Shown in pieces: positions 1 to 6,489 of a stretch of 37,705 nucleotides of DNA. The notes beneath the pieces were generated by a model. It saw only the letters and a program-made list of their open reading frames with translations, was not told the DNA's origin and did no database searches. The stretch is taken from positions 1-37,705 of the IMG/VR virus record IMGVR_UViG_3300038451_000206; one strand, 5' to 3'. The translations under genes and the position numbers were made by a program. The DNA is from a virus. Position 1 is the first letter of the stretch. Every line of letters begins with the position of its first letter.

Positions 1-750
1 TCGAAAGTTTCCGCCAGCGCCGGGGCGATCGACACGATCAACCAAGGACAACCGCCAGGGCCCCGGACTGATGGCGTGAAGGGTGAAACCGTCCTAATCA
101 AAACCCTGACCGGTCCGCCGACAACCGAAGACCAGTTGGCCGCGGAACAGCGGGCCCGGATCGTCGCGGAAGGTAAGGCGGACGAAATCGCGAAGGCATA
201 TCATCAGGCCCAAAGTGACGCCGACGCCCAGAAGTCCCGCGCGGACAAGGCGGAATCCGACCTGAAGACCGCGAATGACGACCTGGCGAAAGTCCCGGAT
301 CGGATCGCCGCCGCGATCAAGGACGCCCAGGCCGAAGCGCAAAAGAAATCCGACGCGGCATTCGCCCAGGTCAAGGCCGACGCGGACCGGCGGGTCGCCG
401 AAGCGAATTCCGCGACGCGCAAGCTTCAACTGGCGATCTTCTTCGGCTTCGGGGCCCTGCTTTTCGCGGTCGGGGTCGTCGTCCTGTTGACGGCCGCACA
501 AGTCCCCATGTTCGGACCGAAGGCGGGCTTCGGATTGATGGGCGCCGGGGCGGGCCTGATCGCGATCGGCGTCGTCGTCAGCGAAGTCCAAAACTTCATC
601 GATCAACATCCCTGGATCATCGGCGCCGGTCTGGGCCTGGTCGGGGCGCTGGTCGTCGCGGCCGCGGCCCTCATGTTCGCGAATCATCATCATCACCTTG
701 CCTCCCTTTCGGCTTCCCCCGCAACCGCAACCCCCGCTAAAACATCATGA
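1..750 (+). CDS. Coiled-coil protein with three membrane segments (5' partial)
   Basis: The reading frame is open from the first base of the window, so the true start probably lies upstream. A GTG at 76 is the only late alternative, and the codons before it already fit the phage style. The visible 249 residues have a charged, Ala/Glu/Lys/Gln-rich helical stretch (about residues 45-140) that should form a coiled coil. Three hydrophobic segments follow at about 144-166, 175-193 and 205-227, then a His4 patch and a low-complexity Ala/Thr/Pro tail. The stop overlaps the next start (ATGA), so the two are translationally coupled. I do not recognise the family. A membrane-anchored phage protein next to other small membrane proteins could belong to a lysis or host-takeover module, but nothing in the sequence proves this. 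Confidence 0.75.
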   Translation, partial: SKVSASAGAIDTINQGQPPGPRTDGVKGETVLIKTLTGPPTTEDQLAAEQRARIVAEGKADEIAKAYHQAQSDADAQKSRADKAESDLKTANDDLAKVPDRIAAAIKDAQAEAQKKSDAAFAQVKADADRRVAEANSATRKLQLAIFFGFGALLFAVGVVVLLTAAQVPMFGPKAGFGLMGAGAGLIAIGVVVSEVQNFIDQHPWIIGAGLGLVGALVVAAAALMFANHHHHLASLSASPATATPAKTS

Positions 751-929
751 CCTTCCTGACTTGGCTTCTTGTATTCGTCGCTCTTCTGATCGGCCTGATC
801 CTGGGCGCCCGCTTCGCGGCGATCCTTTGGCCGTTCTTCGTCCGGATCTGGCAAAAGGTGACGCCCTGGATCAAGCGGGGCGAAGCTGCGGCCCTGGCGG
901 AAGCGAACCGGGTGAGGGGCCAAAAGTAG
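747..929 (+). CDS. Small single-span membrane protein
   Basis: This 60-residue protein starts at an ATG that overlaps the preceding stop by four bases. Residues 3-32 are strongly hydrophobic and form one or two tightly packed membrane helices. A short basic, amphipathic C-terminus (WQKVTPWIKRG) follows. Size and topology would suit a holin-like or spanin-like accessory protein, and the neighbours on both sides also have membrane segments. There is no diagnostic motif, so only the membrane prediction is firm. Confidence 0.65.
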   Translation: MTFLTWLLVFVALLIGLILGARFAAILWPFFVRIWQKVTPWIKRGEAAALAEANRVRGQK

Positions 930-938
930 CGGGCCGAA

Positions 939-945
939 GTGGACA
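939..945 (+). promoter_or_regulatory. GTGGACA word in an intergenic gap (copy 1)
   Basis: An AAGTGGACAG string lies in the 49-base gap before the gene at 979. The same GTGGACA core occurs in three later intergenic gaps (22514, 24419, 28879), although such gaps are scarce in this genome. Its role is unknown; a promoter element or protein-binding site is an inference. Confidence 0.3.
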
Positions 946-978
946 GGGTCGCCTTTCCTGACGATCTTCTCTGACCCG

Positions 979-1254
979 ATGGCCCTTCCCTTCATCCTTT
1001 CAAACGCCGACTGGCAAAACCTGAAACCGCGGATCACGGAAGGCTTGGCCGATCCCGACGTCGGCGTCGATCCGAAACAGGCCAAGGTCCTGAACGTGTT
1101 CCGGACGCTGGACCTTCGGGTCGAATGGGATTGCCGACAAACCGTCATCAACCGCAATTTGCTTTTGCTGGTCGCGGTCCTGACCTTCGCCCTGACCCTT
1201 CTTCACTTGGCGCAAATGGTCCCGCTTTTCCGGATCATCGCCGGAAGCCTCTGA
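979..1254 (+). CDS. Small protein with C-terminal membrane anchor
   Basis: A 91-residue protein with a soluble N-terminal part (about 1-55) and one hydrophobic helix at about 60-85 (NLLLLVAVLTFALTLLHLAQ). It would be a tail-anchored inner-membrane protein. It follows a 49-base gap with the GTGGACA word and is followed by one spacer base and the receiver-domain gene, so these two are probably co-transcribed. I do not recognise the family. The downstream two-component-type gene makes a signalling link conceivable but untested. Confidence 0.6.
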   Translation: MALPFILSNADWQNLKPRITEGLADPDVGVDPKQAKVLNVFRTLDLRVEWDCRQTVINRNLLLLVAVLTFALTLLHLAQMVPLFRIIAGSL

Positions 1255-1255
1255 C

Positions 1256-1780
1256 ATGAATTCGCGATTTCCCTTTTTCTCGCGTCAGCCCGCCGCGGTT
1301 GCGGCGCCGTCCCTGACTGACCAGTTGCGGACGATCCTGATCGAAAACGGCCGGAAGTCGGTCCTGTTCGCCGCGGACGATCCGGATCTGTTAACCTTGG
1401 TCGATGTGCTCGAGCAGGTTTTCCAGGCGGACATCGTCACCGTGAACAGTTGCGCCGATCTGAAGCTGATCCTGACGAAGCGTAAGTTCGACATCGTCTT
1501 CCTGGATTACAAGCTTTCGAACGGCGATTCGGCGGACATTTACCGCGAGCAGCTTTCGAAATGTCCGGGGACCCAGGTCGTCTTCCTGACCGGTCAATCC
1601 CTGGACGAAGTTTCGTCGAAGATTCATTCGGCGGGTCCGGCCCTGATCTTCCCGAAACCGGCCGCGTTCACGCTGCCCTTCCAGGTTCATTTGCTCGCCC
1701 AGATGGGCGTCTCTGTCCGGCGTCCGCTCCGGTCGGTCAGCTTCCCGGACGATCCGGCCGTCGCCGCGGTCGCCCACTGA
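1256..1780 (+). CDS. Stand-alone response-regulator receiver (CheY-like) protein
   Basis: The 174-residue product has a complete CheY-type receiver fold. It carries the acidic pair D41/D42 after strand 1, the phospho-acceptor D84 in FLDYKL, T112 in FLTG, and K134 in FPKP with the usual following proline. There is no output domain, only a short N-terminal extension and a roughly 25-residue tail, so it should act by protein-protein contact after phosphorylation by a histidine kinase. No kinase is encoded nearby, so a host kinase or phosphate donor would be needed. The stop at 1780 directly abuts the stop of the convergent minus-strand gene. A receiver gene inside a phage genome is unusual. Fold assignment is strong; biological role is unknown. 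Confidence 0.8.
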   Translation: MNSRFPFFSRQPAAVAAPSLTDQLRTILIENGRKSVLFAADDPDLLTLVDVLEQVFQADIVTVNSCADLKLILTKRKFDIVFLDYKLSNGDSADIYREQLSKCPGTQVVFLTGQSLDEVSSKIHSAGPALIFPKPAAFTLPFQVHLLAQMGVSVRRPLRSVSFPDDPAVAAVAH

Positions 1781-2494
1781 TCAGATCACGCCACAGTCGC
1801 GGCAGAGCCTTCGTAATTCCCGCGGGAACTTCCAGGCGAATTGCATCGGGACAGTCCGGCGACAGGCATTGATTAGATCCAAGTGAACAATCTGAAGATC
1901 CGGTTCGCCTTCGTCGGTTTCAGTCCATAAATCATGATATGCGCAATCGAACCGACGGGGCGCCTTCTTCACCCAGGTCAGGGCGTCAGCCTGGATGATC
2001 GTCACGCGGGGACCCGCCAGGGATGGACCGACAAGCTTCAAGACGTCGATTTCCCGTTCAATGACGACGACATGATCGACACGCGGGTTCGCCAATAGGC
2101 CCCGGACGACGCAACCCAGACCAAGACCCGTAACCAGGACCCGGCCGCGGGCCTGCATCATGAATTGAAGATGGGTTTTCAATTCGTTCGGCGTGTCATT
2201 CATGACGCCTTCCCCGAACTTCTGGTTCAAGGTCGACAGGGTCCAACGAAATAGCGTTGTCCAGGTCCCGGTCGGAACCCATCCCATTTTCGGGACGAAG
2301 ACCGCCCGGGGCAGGAAACAACGCTTCACCGACCAAAGCCCGGACTCGGCTTCGGGGATCAGGGTCGCGCGGGCCGCAATCATGATCTGATGGGGATCGG
2401 GCTTCCTTTGCCCCTGGCGCGGACCCCCGCCGTCATCTATCGCGGGGGCGTCTGATCGGGCCAAGGCGGGCAAATCTGCCGGGTTCTGGGTCAT
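1781..2494 (-). CDS. SAM-dependent methyltransferase / spermidine-synthase-fold protein
   Basis: The 237-residue product has a Rossmann-type core with the glycine loop VTGLGLG (about 121-127), the acidic E146 at the end of strand 2 (VVVIERE) and an acidic D170 (IIQAD). D188 follows in YHDLW. This pattern is typical of class I SAM methyltransferases and of spermidine-synthase-like proteins, which bind (decarboxylated) SAM. The substrate is unknown; phage DNA or a host metabolite is possible. I chose the ATG at 2494, one base after the previous stop (TAGaATG), like other junctions here. An ATG at 2512 would add six residues and overlap the upstream gene by 17 bases. It is the last gene of the leftward cluster. 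Confidence 0.65.
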   Translation of the reverse strand: MTQNPADLPALARSDAPAIDDGGGPRQGQRKPDPHQIMIAARATLIPEAESGLWSVKRCFLPRAVFVPKMGWVPTGTWTTLFRWTLSTLNQKFGEGVMNDTPNELKTHLQFMMQARGRVLVTGLGLGCVVRGLLANPRVDHVVVIEREIDVLKLVGPSLAGPRVTIIQADALTWVKKAPRRFDCAYHDLWTETDEGEPDLQIVHLDLINACRRTVPMQFAWKFPRELRRLCRDCGVI

Positions 2495-2495
2495 T

Positions 2496-3032
2496 CTAGA
2501 CGCTTGGGACATCGGATCGACAGGGTGTCGCGGTCCCCGCGCGGGCCGGGGTCAGGGGATCAAACGGAAGTTCTTCGTTCATCAGGTCCCAGGCCGTGAC
2601 CGCCAGGGCGAACGCCGACCATTCGTCGCCCGCCAGCCCGTAAGTCCCCCCGGGCGCCTTCTTGGTCCCCGGCTTCCCGAATCGGTCGATCAAGGCCTGA
2701 CGGATGTTCGAATCCTTTGCCCGCGTGTCGTGGCAAACATTGCGTTTGACGTCCAAGCGGTACAACAGGCGCCACTTCGCCCCCGCCTGGGCCGCGACTT
2801 GGACGCACCGGCCCAGAAATAGGCAAGTCTCAAAGACTTCCCGACCTACGGCCATACCATAGCTTGCAATCATTTCGCCGACAAAGAGTTTGGGAATCTT
2901 CGCGGAACATAGAGCCGTAAGGGATGACAGGATTTCGGCATTCGGAAGAATGGCGTGTTGCATGATCCGAGCTCCATCGAAACAGACTAAGCCGGATTCC
3001 TCGGGCCCCGGGTCGATCGCAATGATATTCAT
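2496..3032 (-). CDS. RuvC-like nuclease (putative Holliday-junction resolvase)
   Basis: The 178-residue product has an RNase H-like core. It carries D7 in MNIIAIDPG, E53 in VGEMIASYG, and a C-terminal acidic pair D136/E137 in GDEWSAFALAVTAWD, matching the catalytic pattern of RuvC-type resolvases. These cut four-way junctions using Mg2+. In a phage this would resolve branched replication or recombination intermediates before packaging. The start at 3032 is fixed by an ATGA overlap with the preceding stop; an in-frame upstream ATG at 3089 would run into that gene. It lies downstream of the helicase loader, consistent with a replication/recombination operon. Confidence 0.72.
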   Translation of the reverse strand: MNIIAIDPGPEESGLVCFDGARIMQHAILPNAEILSSLTALCSAKIPKLFVGEMIASYGMAVGREVFETCLFLGRCVQVAAQAGAKWRLLYRLDVKRNVCHDTRAKDSNIRQALIDRFGKPGTKKAPGGTYGLAGDEWSAFALAVTAWDLMNEELPFDPLTPARAGTATPCRSDVPSV

Positions 3033-3364
3033 TCGGGGATGTCCTTTTTTGCCGATGTTGCGACGAAATCGATGACCGGGGCGGACCAATCCAAAGCGAT
3101 CCCCAAATCGCCCGCATGGGCCCTTCTGATCGTATTCGTGAAGAGCCTGATGGCTTCTTCAAGTCCAGGGCGCGGACCTCCTTCGCGCAATCCGACAAGC
3201 ATTTGCAGGGTCCGCGCGGCAGTAAAAACCGAAAGGTAATGACGCGCGATCGCTTCGGCCTGTCCTTCCGGGTATTCATGCAACCGGAAATAAGTGATCG
3301 CCAGACGTTCGCGTTCGAAGCGTGCTTCCGATCGCGTTTGTGGGGATTCGGGTTCGTGGTTCAT
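3029..3364 (-). CDS. Small hypothetical protein of the replication cluster
   Basis: A 111-residue, mostly helical, charged protein. The N-terminal half is Arg/Glu-rich and contains AITYFRLHEYPEGQAEAIAR; the C-terminal half includes a possible two-helix segment. Both ends are coupled by ATGA overlaps (with the gene ending at 3361 and the RuvC-like gene starting at 3032), which supports the start and the reality of the gene. No domain is recognised. Confidence 0.65.
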   Translation of the reverse strand: MNHEPESPQTRSEARFERERLAITYFRLHEYPEGQAEAIARHYLSVFTAARTLQMLVGLREGGPRPGLEEAIRLFTNTIRRAHAGDLGIALDWSAPVIDFVATSAKKDIPE

Positions 3365-3582
3365 TTTAGGGAAATATGTTGTTCGACCAGGTCGACTTCC
3401 TGGGTTGCGCCGGACGATCCCTGGACCTTCAGGCGATAGTTCGGAAGCCGACCGCGTTCAGTGTAGCCGATGAAGTCTTGGGTGAGAATCCAGCCCGATA
3501 GTCGTTTGCCATCGGGCCCATCGAAGGAACATTCCAGGCCGACAAAACGATTCGGTCGAGGGTGGGGATCAGCTTCCGGCAT
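3361..3582 (-). CDS. Small beta-rich hypothetical protein
   Basis: A 73-residue product predicted to be mainly beta strand, with LECSFDG, GWILTQDF and NYRLKVQG segments in the spacing of a small barrel or SH3-like fold. It starts two bases after the stop of the helicase loader gene and ends in an ATGA overlap with the next gene. No family is recognised. The compact barrel and position suggest an accessory replication factor, but this is inference. Confidence 0.6.
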   Translation of the reverse strand: MPEADPHPRPNRFVGLECSFDGPDGKRLSGWILTQDFIGYTERGRLPNYRLKVQGSSGATQEVDLVEQHISLK

Positions 3583-3584
3583 GA

Positions 3585-4412
3585 TCAGAAGGGGATTTCG
3601 CCTTCATCAACATTCGCGGGGACCGCCTTCCGTGGGAACGGGATGACGCGGGCGCCTTCCCGGATCCGCCGGTTTAGGGCTTCGATCCGCTTCTTGTCCG
3701 CGGCCGTGATGTCGTCCCCGAACTTCTTCGCCTGTTCGACGACGTCGTCCCCGCCGACCTGGGTCGTCAGGATGAACCGGCGGTTGTATCGGTCCCGATA
3801 GTCGACCAGGTCCTTCAGGAAGTCGGCGATCCGTTCGTCCTGGGCCCCGGTCAGAAGGGAATCGTCCAGAAGCAACAGGTCGAACCGGCCCCAGGATTCG
3901 ACCATTTCAAGGCGGTCGTGGGTCCACTTGACGGACTTCAGCTTTTCGGGCCAAAGGATTCCGACGAAGGTCCCGTTCTGGAACAGCAACCGGCGAAGGG
4001 TCAGGATCGCCAGTCGCGTCTTCCCAGTCCCAGTGTCGCCGTGAAAAATCAGGTTTTCGGTCCCCTGGTAGTCCTTCAGAAGATCATACTGGGCCCGCGG
4101 GAAGCCTTCATGATTGACGTCGGTTTCTTCAAATGCCGGGGGACAGGTGCGGCGCCAGTAGTCGCGGAACTTCGCGTCGCGTTCATCCGTCCGATATTTC
4201 GCGCAACAGTCATCGCAGGCTGTCACCTTGGCGAAGATCGCGGTCGCCCGGATCGGCTTCCCGCACTTGGCGCAAGCCGTGTCGACCTGTTGCATCGCCG
4301 GATGTTCAGGATGATGTTTCAGCCAACCCAGGGTCCGGGCGGAAATTCCCCCGAATTCCTGGGGAAGATCGACCTGGGCGATCGGGACGGGAAGGTTCAG
4401 TCGGTCGGTCAT
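3585..4412 (-). CDS. DnaC-like AAA+ helicase loader with zinc finger
   Basis: The 275-residue product has a four-cysteine zinc-binding region (C47-x2-C50 and C66-x2-C69/C70), then an AAA+ core. The core has Walker A GDTGTGKT at 125-132, Walker B LLLLDD at about 179-184, a sensor-1-like ILTTQ at about 214-218, and a C-terminal arginine region (LNRRIREGARVIPF) as in DnaC/IstB-type loaders. Such proteins load the replicative helicase on single-stranded DNA. The start at 4412 has a GGGAGAG ribosome-binding site and an ATGA overlap with the preceding ORF. It follows a replisome-organiser-like gene, the usual pairing in phages that borrow the host helicase and polymerase. Confidence 0.85.
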   Translation of the reverse strand: MTDRLNLPVPIAQVDLPQEFGGISARTLGWLKHHPEHPAMQQVDTACAKCGKPIRATAIFAKVTACDDCCAKYRTDERDAKFRDYWRRTCPPAFEETDVNHEGFPRAQYDLLKDYQGTENLIFHGDTGTGKTRLAILTLRRLLFQNGTFVGILWPEKLKSVKWTHDRLEMVESWGRFDLLLLDDSLLTGAQDERIADFLKDLVDYRDRYNRRFILTTQVGGDDVVEQAKKFGDDITAADKKRIEALNRRIREGARVIPFPRKAVPANVDEGEIPF

Positions 4413-4609
4413 ATTCTCTCCCATCGAATTTCCCGAACGATTTTGCCATTCCAACAGCTTCCGATTTTCGGCGTGTGCATCGGAAGAAGCGGGAAATCCT
4501 TCCGCCTGATCCAATGATGGGTCCAAACCTCTGAACCATCAGAAAGAACGATGATGAACCGCATTTGACAAAACCCGATCAACTTTAACAGGGAAGGGGG
4601 CAATTTCAT
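4409..4609 (-). CDS. Small hypothetical protein between replication genes
   Basis: A 66-residue ORF lies between the organiser-like gene (six-base spacing) and the helicase loader (ATGA overlap). The product is short, has a beta-like MRFIIVLSDGSEVWTHHW segment and a basic C-terminus. An internal ATG at 4564 may be the true start, giving 51 residues. The exact fit between two genes supports it, but there is no recognisable domain. Confidence 0.5.
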   Translation of the reverse strand: MKLPPSLLKLIGFCQMRFIIVLSDGSEVWTHHWIRRKDFPLLPMHTPKIGSCWNGKIVREIRWERI

Positions 4610-4615
4610 GACGGA

Positions 4616-5038
4616 TCAAAACTTCGTGTAATCAGACGCGGGGCGGTCGGACTTCTTCGCGGGGAATGACGACCGCGGTCCCCCGTAGGTGTAACCCATG
4701 CGTTTCGCCATTCGAAGCTTCGATTGCCAATTCTTCATCGGGACGCCGTTCGGTCGCCAGCCGATCGCGTCGTAATGGTCGACGAACGCGGCGCCGTCGA
4801 TGGGCCAACCGATCTTCTTCCCGTAGGCGGTCACTTCTTCGGGCGTCGGCGGGATGTTGTCGCCCGCCCGTTGCTTCTTCCCGGTCGCCGGGTTCAGGAC
4901 GAAGTCCGGGCGGGTCATGGCGAATTCTTCATCGATGATCCGGGCGATCGCTTCCCGGTTCAACGCCGTATTGACGCGGGCTTCATATAGGCGATCAACG
5001 CAGCGTTGACCGAAGGTTTTGTTCGGGGCGTCCGGCAT
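4616..5038 (-). CDS. Replisome-organiser-like protein (DnaD/phage replication C-terminal motif)
   Basis: The 140-residue product ends with FVDHYDAIGWRPNGVPMKNW. This matches the F-x2-YY-x3-GW-x-pMKdW signature at the C-terminus of many phage replication-initiation and DnaD-like proteins. There it contacts DNA or the helicase-loading complex. The N-terminal half is charged and helical, but no full winged-helix domain is obvious, and the protein is shorter than typical initiators (about 200-300 residues). It stands just upstream of the DnaC-like loader, which supports a role in origin recognition or helicase recruitment. The start at 5038 lies four bases after the previous stop. Confidence 0.6.
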   Translation of the reverse strand: MPDAPNKTFGQRCVDRLYEARVNTALNREAIARIIDEEFAMTRPDFVLNPATGKKQRAGDNIPPTPEEVTAYGKKIGWPIDGAAFVDHYDAIGWRPNGVPMKNWQSKLRMAKRMGYTYGGPRSSFPAKKSDRPASDYTKF

Positions 5039-5042
5039 GGCT

Positions 5043-5573
5043 TCAGGGTTTTTCTTCGTCTTCCCCGTCGCCCGCGGCCCCGGCGTCGAAGTTGATCAGA
5101 CCTTGCGCCCGTTCCCCTGCGACATATTTCTTCGCCTCTGCGATGAGATGATCGATCAGGGCGACCGCGTGTTTCGGAAGCGGGATCGCCTTCGGGCCGG
5201 GTTCGAGCGTGGTTCCTTCGACCGGTTCCGGGGCGAACAACAGGCGAAGCGGCGTCGCGATGTTGAACGGCCGGTTGCTTTCCGGGACATCCTTCTTCGC
5301 GATGATCGTGATCAGTTGGGCGTCGATCGTCCCGGCAAGCGTGATTCCGCCGACCGTCATCTTGTCGACGTAGGCCGGGGGCAATGCGCAGATCACGCAA
5401 ACCAAGGACGTCAGGGCGTCCAGGGCTTCGTTGAACGATGGAAGCGGGTTTTCGCGGGACTTCAGCGTTTGATCTTCGTTGCCGTGGGTGTAGGCGATGA
5501 AGATATGGGTCCGGGTTCGCCTGATCTTCTGGATCGTCAGCGATGACGGGTCGGGGTTCGGATTCGATGACAT
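5043..5573 (-). CDS. Hypothetical protein, replication cluster
   Basis: I chose the ATG at 5573, giving 176 residues that begin MSSNPNPDPSS. An ATG at 5645 with a GGAG-like site would add 24 residues but overlap the preceding gene by over 100 bases. The core alternates beta strands (HIFIAYTHG, KMTVGGITLAG, AQLITIIAKK) with a C-terminal helical segment and an acidic tail (GDGEDEEKP). The acidic C-terminus recalls single-strand-binding-type proteins that recruit partners through acidic tails, but there is no clear OB-fold signature. The function is unknown. Confidence 0.55.
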   Translation of the reverse strand: MSSNPNPDPSSLTIQKIRRTRTHIFIAYTHGNEDQTLKSRENPLPSFNEALDALTSLVCVICALPPAYVDKMTVGGITLAGTIDAQLITIIAKKDVPESNRPFNIATPLRLLFAPEPVEGTTLEPGPKAIPLPKHAVALIDHLIAEAKKYVAGERAQGLINFDAGAAGDGEDEEKP

Positions 5574-5884
5574 GGCTTTTTGTTTTTGGGTTTGGGTTTC
5601 GGACGGAAAGGGGTCAGGCGGAAAAGTTTCGTCTTCGGCGGGCATTGCTCCGGATCCAGCGCATAGAATTCGAAACGGAGCTCGCCGGAAATGATCGCGT
5701 CCGGTTTCGAACGGACGACATCGATCTTCATCAATCGCGCGATCGCGTGAAGGACGCCAATCGCGTCCCCGTAGCTTTTGCCCCGGCGGGACCAGGCTTC
5801 GAAGTCCTTCAGGACCGCGACGTCGACCAGGGGGCCCCCTGCAAGGCGCCGCCGGGGTTTGGTTCCTTTCAGGTGTGCGGACAT
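5537..5884 (-). CDS. Hypothetical protein with basic C-terminus
   Basis: A 115-residue product from the ATG at 5884. The middle (VAVLKDFEAWSRRGKSYGDA to LRFEFYALDP) looks folded; the last 30 residues are very rich in Lys, Pro and Arg and may be a disordered nucleic-acid-binding tail. The end overlaps the next gene by 37 bases, and the start overlaps the end of the preceding 53-residue gene by 16. No family is recognised. Confidence 0.5.
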   Translation of the reverse strand: MSAHLKGTKPRRRLAGGPLVDVAVLKDFEAWSRRGKSYGDAIGVLHAIARLMKIDVVRSKPDAIISGELRFEFYALDPEQCPPKTKLFRLTPFRPKPKPKNKKPCHRIRTPTRHR

Positions 5885-6030
5885 GGGAAGATGACTTTCA
5901 GGCCCAGGATCCATCTTTCGATCAGGGTCGCCCGGACGCGGATCTTCAGCATTCGGAACGGCATCTTGTATCGAAGGACGTTTCCTTCGTAAAACAGCAA
6001 CCAGTTCGGGTCAGCGTAGACGTTGCGCAT
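5869..6030 (-). CDS. Small protein of 53 residues
   Basis: This short ORF starts one base after the stop of the upstream membrane-protein gene (TAAcATG). It ends inside the start region of the next gene, so it fills a gap that would otherwise be the only large hole in this tightly packed cluster. The product is rich in aromatic and basic residues (DPNWLLFYEGNVLRYKMPFR) and ends with ILGLKVIFPCPHT. It has no recognisable domain. The exact junctions and the phage-like codon use are the evidence. Confidence 0.5.
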   Translation of the reverse strand: MRNVYADPNWLLFYEGNVLRYKMPFRMLKIRVRATLIERWILGLKVIFPCPHT

Positions 6031-6031
6031 G

Positions 6032-6307
6032 TTAGAGCAGTTCGCACGGTCGCGAATACTTCGCTGCGATCTTCCGGGCGTGTTCGATGTTGTCGGGTTT
6101 GGTCGGCGGATCCAACAGGACGGCGATCGTCTGCAGATCGGACAACATTTCGCCTTCGTGATCGGCCGACCGGTCCAGGATCGCCTTGTTTTCGGTTTCC
6201 GCCTTCAGCCAGCCAAGACCGAACAGGATCAGGGAGATCAATAGCAACGCAGGGACGACGATCATCCAGGCGATCGTCGAATCGGAAAAGGTCAGGGAAG
6301 CGATCAT
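6032..6307 (-). CDS. Small membrane protein
   Basis: A 91-residue product starting MIASLTFSD. The start at 6307 is chosen because it overlaps the preceding stop as ATGA. One hydrophobic helix (about 12-35: AWMIVVPALLLISLILFGLG) is followed by a charged cytoplasmic part of about 50 residues with helical heptads. A single-span protein in a replication operon could tether replication to the membrane or act on host functions; neither is shown by the sequence. Confidence 0.6.
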   Translation of the reverse strand: MIASLTFSDSTIAWMIVVPALLLISLILFGLGWLKAETENKAILDRSADHEGEMLSDLQTIAVLLDPPTKPDNIEHARKIAAKYSRPCELL

Positions 6308-6489
6308 GATGTTGATGATTTGAAGGTTCGTTGAATCCAAGAAAGGGCCCGGTCGCCCAGGGCGATCGCCAGTTCGACCCCGACAATGACGCCGATCACG
6401 AAGCCAACCAAGACGAATCCCAAGATCCCCGCAGCGACGATGACCGGACTTCCGATGACCAGAAGGGCGATGACGACCGGTTTCTTCAT
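6304..6489 (-). CDS. Small two-helix membrane protein
   Basis: A 61-residue product that is hydrophobic for residues 4-45 (VVIALLVIGSPVIVAAGILG and FVLVGFVIGVIVGVELAIAL), then a short basic tail. Topology fits two membrane helices in a hairpin. It is coupled to the nuclease gene (ATGA at 6486-6489) and to the next membrane protein (ATGA at 6304-6307). No family is recognised. Confidence 0.6.
   Translation of the reverse strand: MKKPVVIALLVIGSPVIVAAGILGFVLVGFVIGVIVGVELAIALGDRALSWIQRTFKSSTS

Noticed and set aside
1-750. Start of the first gene at GTG 76
   Set aside because: The frame is open to the window edge with natural codons, so a start outside the window is more likely.
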